Both the position numbers and the translations under genes were made by a program. The notes beneath the pieces are model-generated. The model saw only the letters and a list, made by a program, of their open reading frames with translations. It was not told where the DNA came from and searched no databases. A stretch of DNA of 64,000 bases from Dehalococcoidia bacterium (lineage in GTDB: Bacteria; Chloroflexota; Dehalococcoidia; SpSt-223), in contig BPIC01000006.1 in the NCBI GenBank assembly GCA_026003895.1, positions 124,001 to 188,000 on the forward strand, in the 5' to 3' direction. Below, one piece after another: positions 44,704-53,182 of this stretch (positions are counted from its first letter, which is position 1; the number at the start of each line of letters is the position of its first letter).

Positions 44704-47700
44704 TCAGGCGGTGCGGCTCAGGGTGTCAAGTTCGCGGCGCACGAGTTCGACATCGCTGCGTGCGCCGATCTTCTCGAACAACGCGAGACTTTCACCAAGC
44801 CAGCCGCGAGCCTCGCTGCGGCGCTGGAGCCGCGCCGCGGTCAGGCCGAGCAGCCGCTGCGCCGACGCCTCTTCGTAGCGGTTCCCAATCTGAAGTGCCC
44901 AGCGTAGCGCGGCGCGGGCGGCTTGCTCGGCGTGCTCGGGTGCGCGCGCCGCCAGTGCCAGCTCGGCGAGCTGCCGATGATACTCGGGATACTGTTCTCG
45001 CGCCCCGATTCCCTCGACGACGGCGATTGCTCGCTCGAGCAGCTTGATCCCCTCGACCGGCTCGCCGCGCTTGCCCGCCACGACCCCAAGCCGAGCCAGC
45101 GCACGGGCGAGGCCACGCTGATCGCCAATCTGCTCAAAGAGCGCAGCGGCGCGCCGCAGACTGGCCGTCGACGCTGCGAGGTCGCCAGCGCTCTCCTCGA
45201 CCACACCCAGATTTACGAGCACACCCGCCGTGTTGGCAAGCTCACCCAGCCGCTCCCAGCGCTCGGCACTCCGCCGCAAGTGTTCGATGCTCGAGCGCGC
45301 GTCGCGCAGCCGGGCATACATACTGCCGAGCCGGGCCTCCAACCGGGCTTCCGCGATCGCGTCACCGGCGGCAAGAGCGGCGTCCAACGCCTCGCGAACG
45401 CGCCGCAACTCGGCCACCGCTCCCGGATCGCGCGTCGCCGTGTCGGCACGGTTGAGCGCGATATACGCCCGCGAGATTTCGCGGTGGTCGCCGCGAATGC
45501 CAACGAATTGGAGAGCACGAGCATAGGTGCTGGCGGCGCGCTCCACCTCGCCTTGTTGGTAGTAAATTAGGCTCAGCGAGGATAGCAGCCGCCCTCGCAG
45601 CTCGGGATCGTCGTCGGACGCCAGCTCGCCGAGCCCGGCGTTGAGCGCTTGCAGCGCTCCGGCATAGTCCCCTGTTCGCTCGCGCACATCGCCAAGCCGC
45701 CCGTAGATCATTGCCCGCAAGCGATGGTCGGTCCCGGCGAGGCTTAGCCCCTCGTTCAAATCGGCAACGGCGGCGCTGTAGTCACCGATTAAGGTCTCGA
45801 CCTCAGCGCGATCGACGCGAAGTCGCGCCATCTCGACGAGCGTACTCGCCCACGGCAACACGGGCCGCGTGGTGGGATCGCCTTCGTGGCGACGGCCAGT
45901 CGGCGCGCTTGCTTGGAGCGCGGCGAGCGCCCGTCCATAGAGCGCAATGGCTTCCCGCGGGGCATACAGCCGGCGGGCCGCCTCCGCCGCCCGCCGCGCG
46001 ACAACCGCCGCGGTCTCCCATTGTTCGCCGCGTTCGAGATGGTAGAGAAGTTCGCCGAGGCGGTCGGTTGGGGGTCCCAGCTTCTGAAGTGCCGCCGCTG
46101 CTGCCCGATGGATCCCCCGCCGCTGCGCGAGCGCCAGCGTGTTATAGGCCACCTCGCGGACGAGGGGATGGCGAAACCCAAACCAGCCGGGGCGGCTTGC
46201 CTCCGGTGCGATGAGTTGGCTCGCGACGATCCCCTCGAGGCAGCGGCTTGGATCGTTGGTCTCGCCGGCAATCGCCGCGAGCAGAGCGCCCTCGAAGGTC
46301 GCGCCAAGGACTGCCGCCTGCTGAAGCCGAAGCCGATCCGCGTTGGCAAGCCGATCGATGCGCGCCGCGATCACGGCACGCAGCGTGGCGGGAATCGTCT
46401 CGCCCGTCGGCTGGCCGACGAGCCGCCGGGCGCCGGGCGGCCCGGTCAGGGTGCCGGTGTCGATCAACGCCCGAACGAGTTCCTCGAGGTAGAACGGATT
46501 GCCCGCTGCCCGGGCGAGGATCGCGGCCTCCAGCTCGTCGGTGAGCACGCCCTCGCCCACCAGTTGGACCAGCAGCGACCGGGCAGCTGCCCGGTCGAGC
46601 GGCTCGAGGGCGATGGTGTGTCGCTCGGCGCGGGGCGTCCAGTTCGCCGTAGCGAGATGGTCCGGCCGTGAGACCAGCACAAGGACCAGAGGAGCGTCCG
46701 CCACCCGTTCGACCAGCGAGCGCAGCGCGAGGAGCGAGGCGTTATCGGCCCAGTGCAAATCTTCGAACACGGCAATGAGCAGCGACCTCGCTCGGTGGAC
46801 CAGCAGCTTGGCGAGCGCCGCGCCGGCAACGGCGGCGGCCTCCTCCGTCTGCCGGCCGATTTCCTGACGAACAGCGCTGCGCTCTTCAAGGAGTGCCATA
46901 AGCACATCCCGCTCGCCGGCATCGAGATTTGCTGGGAGCGACGAATCGATGCGCAGCAGCGCCCGCAAAACATCGCGAATGACGCCGAAGGCCGTGACCT
47001 GATCGTGGGGCAAGCTGTGGCCATACACGACCACCGCTTCGCTCGACAAGGCGACGAGCTCGGCAGCCAAGCGGCTCTTGCCGATCCCCGCGTCGCCGGA
47101 GATCTCCACCATCGTCGTCCGGCCGCGGCGGGCGCTTGCCAAAGCCCGAGTCGCCGCCGTCAACTCGTGGGTCCGCCCGACAATCGAGGAGACGACGCCG
47201 GGAACACCTCGTCCGCTTCCTGGCTTGGTCGCCGGCGCCCGAACCAAGTAGGCCGAAACCGGCGTGGCGAACCCCTGAAGACGCATCGGCGGCTGGGCAG
47301 CGAACGAAAAGCGATGGGCTGTTAGCCGGTAGGTCGCTTCCGAGACCAGAACGCCACCGCCTGGAGCAACCGATTCCAGCCGTGCGGCGAGGTTGACGGG
47401 CTCGCCCAGCGCCGTCATCGCCGGCTGGCCGGTCGTCCCGACAGGGCCATACAGGACCTCACCCGTGGCGATTCCAATCCGGCTAACGAGCGTCACCCGC
47501 CGGTCTCCAATCTCGGTGTCGCGGAAGTCGCGCAGCAACTCTTGAATCGCCAAGGCAGCGCGGATCGCTCGTTCGGCATCGTCCTCGTGGGAGGTCGGCG
47601 CACCGAAGAGGGCCATCACCGCGTCGCCCATGTACTTGTCGACGGTGCCGCCGAAGCGGGTGATGGCCTCGGCAACCCGGGCGAAGTAGCGATTCATGAG

Positions 47701-48024
47701 GTCGGCAACCACTTCGGGATCGAGGCCAGCGGTCGCGGCGACGAAGCCTTCGACGTCCGCGAAGAGGACCGTCAACAGCCTGCGCTCGGCGCGTGGCGCG
47801 GCCGCACCCAGCGGCCGGCCGCAATTGCCGCAGAATCGGTGATGACGCGGGTTTGGGCTGTCGCAATGCGGGCAGGCGGTCGCTAACCGGGCGCCACAGT
47901 GGCCGCAGAAATTTCCGGCCGCCGATGCCGGCTCGCCGCAGGCCGGGCAGGCAAACACCGCCGTCATTTGCTGCGTCTCGGTCGGTTGGCTGCTCGCCGC
48001 TGCATTAGCGCCCTCGCTGGGCAC
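44704..48024 (-). CDS. Multidomain regulator: double zinc ribbon, class III nucleotidyl cyclase, AAA/STAND ATPase, TPR repeats
   Basis: An 1106-residue protein from GTG 48024. Zinc ribbons: C26, C29, C40, C43 and C51, C54, C65, C68. The cyclase has metal Asp D90 (LFADVEG) and D134 (MGDAVMALFG), and N211 and R215 (VNLAARL), so it should be active; base preference is uncertain. The STAND-type ATPase has the Walker A GDAGIGKSRLA (310-320) and the late LLIAVFEDLHWAD. The C-terminal 450 residues are helical tetratricopeptide-like repeats that could bind ligands or partners. The order fits a cytoplasmic regulator making cyclic nucleotide on binding a partner. No target gene is evident nearby. Confidence 0.85.
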   Translation of the reverse strand: MPSEGANAAASSQPTETQQMTAVFACPACGEPASAAGNFCGHCGARLATACPHCDSPNPRHHRFCGNCGRPLGAAAPRAERRLLTVLFADVEGFVAATAGLDPEVVADLMNRYFARVAEAITRFGGTVDKYMGDAVMALFGAPTSHEDDAERAIRAALAIQELLRDFRDTEIGDRRVTLVSRIGIATGEVLYGPVGTTGQPAMTALGEPVNLAARLESVAPGGGVLVSEATYRLTAHRFSFAAQPPMRLQGFATPVSAYLVRAPATKPGSGRGVPGVVSSIVGRTHELTAATRALASARRGRTTMVEISGDAGIGKSRLAAELVALSSEAVVVYGHSLPHDQVTAFGVIRDVLRALLRIDSSLPANLDAGERDVLMALLEERSAVRQEIGRQTEEAAAVAGAALAKLLVHRARSLLIAVFEDLHWADNASLLALRSLVERVADAPLVLVLVSRPDHLATANWTPRAERHTIALEPLDRAAARSLLVQLVGEGVLTDELEAAILARAAGNPFYLEELVRALIDTGTLTGPPGARRLVGQPTGETIPATLRAVIAARIDRLANADRLRLQQAAVLGATFEGALLAAIAGETNDPSRCLEGIVASQLIAPEASRPGWFGFRHPLVREVAYNTLALAQRRGIHRAAAAALQKLGPPTDRLGELLYHLERGEQWETAAVVARRAAEAARRLYAPREAIALYGRALAALQASAPTGRRHEGDPTTRPVLPWASTLVEMARLRVDRAEVETLIGDYSAAVADLNEGLSLAGTDHRLRAMIYGRLGDVRERTGDYAGALQALNAGLGELASDDDPELRGRLLSSLSLIYYQQGEVERAASTYARALQFVGIRGDHREISRAYIALNRADTATRDPGAVAELRRVREALDAALAAGDAIAEARLEARLGSMYARLRDARSSIEHLRRSAERWERLGELANTAGVLVNLGVVEESAGDLAASTASLRRAAALFEQIGDQRGLARALARLGVVAGKRGEPVEGIKLLERAIAVVEGIGAREQYPEYHRQLAELALAARAPEHAEQAARAALRWALQIGNRYEEASAQRLLGLTAARLQRRSEARGWLGESLALFEKIGARSDVELVRRELDTLSRTA

Positions 48025-48083
48025 ACCCGCCCGACGGGCGAGGGGCGCCCTCCAAAGGGTACCAAATCGAGTGCGCCGCTTTG

Positions 48084-48785
48084 CTACGTTGGCTCGTAGC
48101 CGATCAATTGAACTGCGTCTATCTCAGCGTAGGCTTCCGGCTCGGTCGGCTCCTCCACATAGACGCGCACCGCATTGACGAGGAAGCTCGTTTGGGGAAA
48201 CTGTGGCGAGAACTGGCCAGGGCACGTCGTCGTTGGGTCCTTGCCTTTGAAGATGGTGTGGAGCGTGCCGTTTGGCTCACGCAGGTCGATCTGGACGACC
48301 CGGCCGGGCCGGAACGTCTCGTAGACCACGACGCCGGTGGCGCGGACCGGTACCGCAAATTTGACCTCGATCCACTCGATGGGATTTTTCTTCGCGCTCG
48401 CCCAAGCCGTCTCGAAATCGCCGCAGCGCGGCGTGTTGGGCATCCCGGTCGCTTGGAGCGCGGAGAATTGCGGGCTAGCGAACTCGCTGCTCGCCGTCGC
48501 AGCGGTCGCCCACTGCTCGCGCAGAATGCCGCGCTGGGGGTCGGCGGAACGGCCGGTGGCGGTCGGCGACGGCTGGACTGGGCCCGGGGAGGGTGCCACG
48601 GTCGGCGTCCGGCTAATTGTCGATGGCGACGGCCGCGTCGGCTCCGGAGTCGGCGTCGGAATCGACTGCATCATGCCGTCGATCGCGCTTTGGTTCATGA
48701 CGTAGTAGCCGGCAACGCCGATCGAGCTGCACGAGCAGAGTGCGACGAGGACGCCACCGACCACCAGCAGCAACGTGCGTGCCAC
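48084..48785 (-). CDS. Membrane-anchored protein with a Pro/Thr linker and a discoidin-like ligand-binding domain
   Basis: A 233-residue protein from GTG with GGAGG upstream. A signal or anchor helix (LLLVVGGVLVALCSCSSIGV) is followed by a Thr/Pro/Ser linker of about 50 residues. A C-terminal beta domain (EWIEVKFAVPVRATGVVVYE, then GRVVQIDLREPNGTLHTIFK) looks like a galactose-binding/discoidin-type fold. Surface ligand binding is likely. It is sandwiched between the cyclase and the PP2C gene on the same strand. Confidence 0.6.
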   Translation of the reverse strand: MARTLLLVVGGVLVALCSCSSIGVAGYYVMNQSAIDGMMQSIPTPTPEPTRPSPSTISRTPTVAPSPGPVQPSPTATGRSADPQRGILREQWATAATASSEFASPQFSALQATGMPNTPRCGDFETAWASAKKNPIEWIEVKFAVPVRATGVVVYETFRPGRVVQIDLREPNGTLHTIFKGKDPTTTCPGQFSPQFPQTSFLVNAVRVYVEEPTEPEAYAEIDAVQLIGYEPT

Positions 48786-48836
48786 GGGGCCTCCGTGCCC
48801 GGTATAGTAGCGCTCCGCTCACGGCTCTGGTAGCAG

Positions 48837-49598
48837 CTAAGCTGACACAGATCCCTGGCGCGCCAGTAAGACACTGATGTTGTCCGGCCCGCCACGCGCA
48901 TTGGCGAGGGCAATCAGCCGGTCGGCTGCCTCTGTGAGCGACGGCGAGTCCGCAATCGTCTCGCGGATCGTTTCATCATCAACGACGTCCCACAGCCCAT
49001 CGGAGCACAACACCAACACGTCGCCGTCGCCAAGCGGGTACTCGCGCACTTCAGGCTCGAGCGCCGGGTCGAGTCCCAAGGCGCGGGTGACGACACTGCG
49101 ATACGGGCTCTCGTGGGCTTGGCGTTCGCTCAGCAGACCAGCGCGCACCTGCTCCCCGACCCAGCTATGGTCGTTGGTCAGCCGTCGGATCGAGCCTTCG
49201 CCGACGAGGTAGGCACGACAATCTCCAGCGTGGGCAATCGTAACGGTCCCGTCAGCGAGAAGGGCCGCCACGCAAGTCGCGCCCATGCCACGCTTGCCGG
49301 GGTCTCGCTTCCCTTCCCGGATGATCGCGCTGTTCGCCGCAATCACCGCCAAGCGAAGAAGGTCGCCCGGGCTCTCGGCCGTGATCTGGAACGCCTCGTC
49401 GAGGATCGTTGTGACCCCAATCTCGGCAGCCACTTCACCGTGCGGGTGACCGCCCATGCCGTCACAGACGACGAAGACCGAGCGGACGGTGCCGTCATGG
49501 AGCGGCTCGACTCGATACCCGATGTAATCCTCGTTGTGGCTTCGTGAGCGGCCGGGGTCGGTCTTTGCGACCACTTCGGGGACGATCGGCTCGGTCAT
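48837..49598 (-). CDS. PP2C-type serine/threonine phosphatase
   Basis: A 253-residue protein from ATG with GAGGGAG upstream. PP2C motifs are DPGRSRSHNEDYIGYRVE, VVCDGMGGHPHGE (metal Asp), GATCVAALLADG, AHAGDCRAYLV and CSDGLWDVVDDE. It would dephosphorylate Ser/Thr proteins, often opposite an Hanks-type kinase, but no kinase of that type is in the window. First gene of a minus-strand run with the discoidin-like and cyclase genes. Confidence 0.93.
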   Translation of the reverse strand: MTEPIVPEVVAKTDPGRSRSHNEDYIGYRVEPLHDGTVRSVFVVCDGMGGHPHGEVAAEIGVTTILDEAFQITAESPGDLLRLAVIAANSAIIREGKRDPGKRGMGATCVAALLADGTVTIAHAGDCRAYLVGEGSIRRLTNDHSWVGEQVRAGLLSERQAHESPYRSVVTRALGLDPALEPEVREYPLGDGDVLVLCSDGLWDVVDDETIRETIADSPSLTEAADRLIALANARGGPDNISVLLARQGSVSA

Positions 49599-49702
49599 GC
49601 GCTCCCTCGCGGCCCCAACCTTCGGGCGCCGCCGGACTCATGACGCATCGTAGCCCAAACCGCCAACCTCTACCAGGGAAAGGATCACATTTTGGTGAGA
49701 GG

Positions 49703-49732
49703 TGGACGTCAGTGGCGTGATCGCGATACACT
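49703..49732 (+). promoter_or_regulatory. Candidate promoter of the cofD operon
   Basis: TGGACG (49703-49708), an 18-base spacer and TACACT (49727-49732). It would give a leader of about 180 nt before GTG 49919. Confidence 0.4.
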
Positions 49733-49774
49733 GCGGAGCAACCGAATAGGTCTTCGCCGCCCCGCGTGAGCGCG

Positions 49775-49796
49775 GCCGGCCGGGCGACCGGCTGGC
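49775..49796 (+). promoter_or_regulatory. Leader hairpin with a GNRA-type tetraloop
   Basis: Nine base pairs, one of them G-U (GCCGGCCGG / CCGGCTGGC), closed by a GCGA loop, in the leader of cofD. Could be an attenuator or part of a larger regulatory RNA. Confidence 0.4.
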
Positions 49797-49918
49797 CCTC
49801 CGTCAACCGCCCGGGTGATGGCTTCGGCAGTCGAGCAGCGCTCGGAACGATAGCGCCACTCGACCCTGCCATTTGACATCACACGGCGCTTGGTCTGCCA
49901 AGCGCACGGAGAGTCCAC

Positions 49919-50842
49919 GTGTACGTTACCCTGGCGGGCGGCGTTGGCGCTGCTCGGTTCCTCGCCGGCCTTACCGCAGTCGTCTCTCCAGAAGACGTCG
50001 TCGCCATCGTCAACACGGGCGACGACCTTGAGCTGTACGGCCTCGCCATCTCGCCCGACATCGACACGGTGCTCTACACCCTGGCTGGTCGGGTCGATCC
50101 TGAGCGCGGCTGGGGCGTCGCCGGTGACAGCACGATCGTCCTCGATGCCCTTGCTGAGCTCGGCGAGCGCGCCTATTTCCGGCTCGGAGACCGGGACCTC
50201 GCGACTCATCTGCTGCGCACCAGTCTGCTTCGCGCTGGTGCCACCCTTACCGAGGCGACGGCGCTGCTGGCCGAGCGCCTTGGCGTGCGCTCCCGGGTGC
50301 TTCCGATGGCCGACGAGCCGGTACGGACAATCGTCCTCACTCCGGACGGTGAGCTCGCCTTCCAAGAGTACTTTGTGAAACGCGGCCAGCAGGACGACGT
50401 GCTCGGACTGCGCTACGCAGGCAGCGAGTCAGCCCAGCCGACGCCCGCCGTGCGAGAGGCCATCGCCAACGCACGCGCAATCGTTTTCGCACCAAGTAAC
50501 CCATTCGTGAGTATCGGGACGATCCTCGCCGTGCCGGGGATGCGCGAGGCCATTGCAGCCTCACCTGCTCCCAAGGTCGCAATCAGCCCGATTGTTGGCG
50601 GGCGAGCGATCAAAGGCCCGGCCGACCGGATGCTCGTCACGCTCGGGCACGAGCCGAGCGCACTCGGGATCGCCCGCCTCTATCGCGAGCTCGTCGACCT
50701 GTTCGTGATCGATACCGTGGACGCTGCGCTCGCTCCCGACATTACGGCGCTCGGGATGCGCGTGATCGTGACCGACACCATCATGCGCGGCCAAGCAGAG
50801 CGCGCGGCATTGGCACGAGCAGTACTCGGAGCCCTTCGATGA
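49919..50842 (+). CDS. cofD: 2-phospho-L-lactate transferase (F420 biosynthesis)
   Basis: A 307-residue protein from GTG. CofD landmarks are YVTLAGGVGAARFLAGLTAV, VNTGDDLELYGLAISPDID, GDRDLATHLLR and APSNPFVSIGTILAV, plus the GGRAIKGPADRM segment. It joins an activated phospho-lactate or phosphoenolpyruvate unit to Fo, making F420-0 or its dehydro form. Overlaps cofC by ATGA. Presence of F420 genes supports an F420-using Chloroflexota. Confidence 0.94.
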   Translation: MYVTLAGGVGAARFLAGLTAVVSPEDVVAIVNTGDDLELYGLAISPDIDTVLYTLAGRVDPERGWGVAGDSTIVLDALAELGERAYFRLGDRDLATHLLRTSLLRAGATLTEATALLAERLGVRSRVLPMADEPVRTIVLTPDGELAFQEYFVKRGQQDDVLGLRYAGSESAQPTPAVREAIANARAIVFAPSNPFVSIGTILAVPGMREAIAASPAPKVAISPIVGGRAIKGPADRMLVTLGHEPSALGIARLYRELVDLFVIDTVDAALAPDITALGMRVIVTDTIMRGQAERAALARAVLGALR

Positions 50843-51474
50843 TCGCAGCCGTGCTGCCGACGAAGCCATTTGCCAACGCCAAGTCGCGGCTTGCCAATGC
50901 GCTCGCCCCTCCGGTGCGCGCCGCGCTGGCGAGCGGGCTCTTCCAGCAAACTCTCGATGTCCTGCTCACGGCTCCGCCCGTCGACCGCGTCGTTCTCGTC
51001 GGCGAGACGATGGAGCATCCACGGGTCACTGCGGTTGCGGACCCCGGCAATGGACTGAACGCAGCCGTCGCCGCCGGCGTCGCTGCTGTTGGCGAGGCTG
51101 ACGCCGTTCTCGTCGTTCCAGCCGATCTCCCGCTGCTCACCGTCGGGGCAATCGAGCGGCTGGTTGGACGTCTCGGGGCCGTCACGGGGGCGCCGCAGGT
51201 GGTGCTCGCACCCGACCGCCGGCACGATGGCACCAATGCGCTCCTGATCGCGCCACCGACGTCGGTTCAGCCCGCGTTCGGCCCAGCGAGTTTCACCATT
51301 CATCGCGAGGCAGCGAGCGCGTCCGGCGCGGTTGTCCTCATCCACGATGACCCTGCTTTCGCGCTCGACTTGGACCTTCCTGAGGACCTTGACGCCCTTC
51401 CGACGCCGTTAGTCCGCCACCTCATCATGCGCGGGGCCACCGATGCGACGCCCGCGCTTCTCGTCCGGAGGTAA
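50839..51474 (+). CDS. cofC: 2-phospho-L-lactate (or PEP) guanylyltransferase
   Basis: A 211-residue protein. It begins IAAVLPTKPFANAKSRLANAL and has VLVVPADLPLLTVGAIERLV and DRRHDGTNALLI, the CofC/FbiD hallmarks. It makes the GMP-activated precursor used by CofD. No cofE or Fo synthase (cofG, cofH) is in the window. Ends 3 bases before the binding-protein gene. Confidence 0.92.
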   Translation: MIAAVLPTKPFANAKSRLANALAPPVRAALASGLFQQTLDVLLTAPPVDRVVLVGETMEHPRVTAVADPGNGLNAAVAAGVAAVGEADAVLVVPADLPLLTVGAIERLVGRLGAVTGAPQVVLAPDRRHDGTNALLIAPPTSVQPAFGPASFTIHREAASASGAVVLIHDDPAFALDLDLPEDLDALPTPLVRHLIMRGATDATPALLVRR

Positions 51475-51477
51475 CCC

Positions 51478-52488
51478 ATGATTCGAATCGTTCTCGCCCT
51501 ACTAGCGCTCCTGATCACGGCGTGCGCACCTGCCGCACCGACAGCGGGCAGTGTTGCCGCGCCGCCCGCGCCGCCGGACCGCATGGTCTTCATGGCCGGC
51601 TACAAGCCGCAGGCGAACTTGCCCTTCGTGGCGGCATACGTCGCGAAGGACCGGGGATACTTCCGCGAACAGAACTTGGACGTGGAGATTCAGCACAGCG
51701 CTGGTCAGGGCGAACATGTCCGCCTTGCGACGGCGGGCGTCGTCCACGTCACCACCGCCTCTGGAATGAACGTCATCACGCTGGCAGCCGATCCCGGCTT
51801 GCCTCTTGTCGCCATCGCCGTATTCGGCCAGCGGAGCGATCAGGCCTTCGCCGTGCGCGCCGAATCGCCGATACGCACTGCCAAAGATTTCGAAGGCAAG
51901 GTGGTCGGCTATAAGGGCATCCCGAGCGCCGAATATCTGGCGATGTTGCGCGCTGCCGGCGTCGATCGCGCCAAGGTCCAAGAAGTGAATGTCGGATTCG
52001 ATCCGCGCATCCTGTTGACCGGACGAGTTGACGTGCTGCCCGTGTTTCGCTCAAACGAGCCATACGTGCTGCGCTCGCTTGGTCAAGAGGTGCGAATCAT
52101 CTCTCCGGACGACTACGGAGTCCCGACAATCGGCCTGACCTACGTCGCATCCCGCGACACCGTGGAACGGCAGCGCTCGCTTCTGGTTCGATTTCTGCGT
52201 GCAACGCTAGCGGCGACCGACTGGATTCGCCAAAACCCGGAGCCCGCGCTCGACATCGTGATGCGCTATGCCCCCGGCGAGGACCGCGCCCACCAAGCGG
52301 CGATGCTGCGCGTCGAGATCGAATCGCTCGAAGGCCCTGCTGTGGATCAGAACGGCCTGCTCGCCGTCTGGCCGGAGAAGTGGCGCGACATTACCGCACT
52401 CGCCCTGCAGCTCGGCGTCATCGGAAAACCAGTCGAGATCGACCGGCATATTGACGACTCGATTCGCCAAGAGGCACTACGCCGGTAG
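51478..52488 (+). CDS. THI5/NMT1-like ABC transporter substrate-binding lipoprotein (orphan)
   Basis: A 336-residue protein. Lipobox LLITAC, then a mature domain with FVAAYVAKDRGYFREQNLDV, SAGQGEHVRLATAGVVHVTT and GKVVGYKGIPSAEYLAMLRA, which is the periplasmic binding fold for thiamine-pyrimidine, riboflavin, sulfonate or similar ligands. No permease or ATPase gene lies nearby. It starts 3 bases after cofC, so co-transcription with F420 genes suggests a ligand connected with flavin or F420 metabolism, by inference only. Confidence 0.85.
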   Translation: MIRIVLALLALLITACAPAAPTAGSVAAPPAPPDRMVFMAGYKPQANLPFVAAYVAKDRGYFREQNLDVEIQHSAGQGEHVRLATAGVVHVTTASGMNVITLAADPGLPLVAIAVFGQRSDQAFAVRAESPIRTAKDFEGKVVGYKGIPSAEYLAMLRAAGVDRAKVQEVNVGFDPRILLTGRVDVLPVFRSNEPYVLRSLGQEVRIISPDDYGVPTIGLTYVASRDTVERQRSLLVRFLRATLAATDWIRQNPEPALDIVMRYAPGEDRAHQAAMLRVEIESLEGPAVDQNGLLAVWPEKWRDITALALQLGVIGKPVEIDRHIDDSIRQEALRR

Positions 52489-52570
52489 GAGCCCCGCCAC
52501 GAGCACCAACCGCCGTGCTAGACTCTGGCGCACGGCGGTTGCCATGCCGCCGACCGCCGCGGGAGCTCCG

Positions 52571-53182
52571 GTGTCCCAGTCCGACGCACTGAAGCCCGAA
52601 ATCGCCTTCGACCTCGACGGCGTCATCTGCCGGCCGCCGCTTGGCGTCAACGTCGCGATCAGCCGCTCGCTCCGGACGCAGCCGCTTCCACCGGAAATCT
52701 TCGAGCGCAAGAGCGACAAGATTCGCGGTCTCCACTTGCTTCGCTACGGCTTGGAAACGGTGAAGTATTTTGGACGCCGCCCGCTGCCCGACGCTCGCGA
52801 GGGGCTCGAGGCGGTGAGCGAGTTGCGCACTCCCATTCTCGTGACCGCGCGGAATGCCATCGGGGCCCCAATCATCGAGCGCTGGTTGGAGATCCACGGC
52901 CTCCGGCCCTACATCGCTGAAATCGTTGGCAACAACACGCGGCTCTCCCCGGGCCAGCACAAGCTCCGCATCGCCCGGCTGCGCGGTATCCGCGAGCATG
53001 TCGACGACGACGGCTCGGTCGCCTACTACCTCGCACGGAATGGCGTGGAACGGGTCTACTTGCGCGAGTGGTTCTTCAACCGCGGGTTGCCCTATCCCCC
53101 GAACGTCATTCGGGTAAGCGTTCTGCCCGCCATCGCGGAGGACCTGCGCGCCCGTGATGCTCAGCTCGCCCGTCAGGCATGA
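52571..53182 (+). CDS. HAD-superfamily-like protein
   Basis: A 203-residue protein from GTG 52571 (GGGAG upstream); ATG 52543 would add nine residues. HAD motif I is IAFDLDGVICRPPLG, motif II is TPILVTARNAIGA, and a later EHVDDDGSVAYYLA has a DDD at the motif IV place. It is probably a phosphatase or nucleotidase of unknown substrate. Its stop overlaps the GH1 start (ATGA at 53179). Confidence 0.72.
   Translation: MSQSDALKPEIAFDLDGVICRPPLGVNVAISRSLRTQPLPPEIFERKSDKIRGLHLLRYGLETVKYFGRRPLPDAREGLEAVSELRTPILVTARNAIGAPIIERWLEIHGLRPYIAEIVGNNTRLSPGQHKLRIARLRGIREHVDDDGSVAYYLARNGVERVYLREWFFNRGLPYPPNVIRVSVLPAIAEDLRARDAQLARQA

Larger units (their letters stand above)
49599..49918. other. 320-base divergent intergenic region without a gene
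   Basis: Separates the PP2C gene (minus) and cofD (plus). No open frame with coding character was seen. It holds a promoter-like pair and a strong hairpin on the plus strand (separate entries), so a structured 5' leader of about 180 nt for cofD is likely. Confidence 0.5.
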
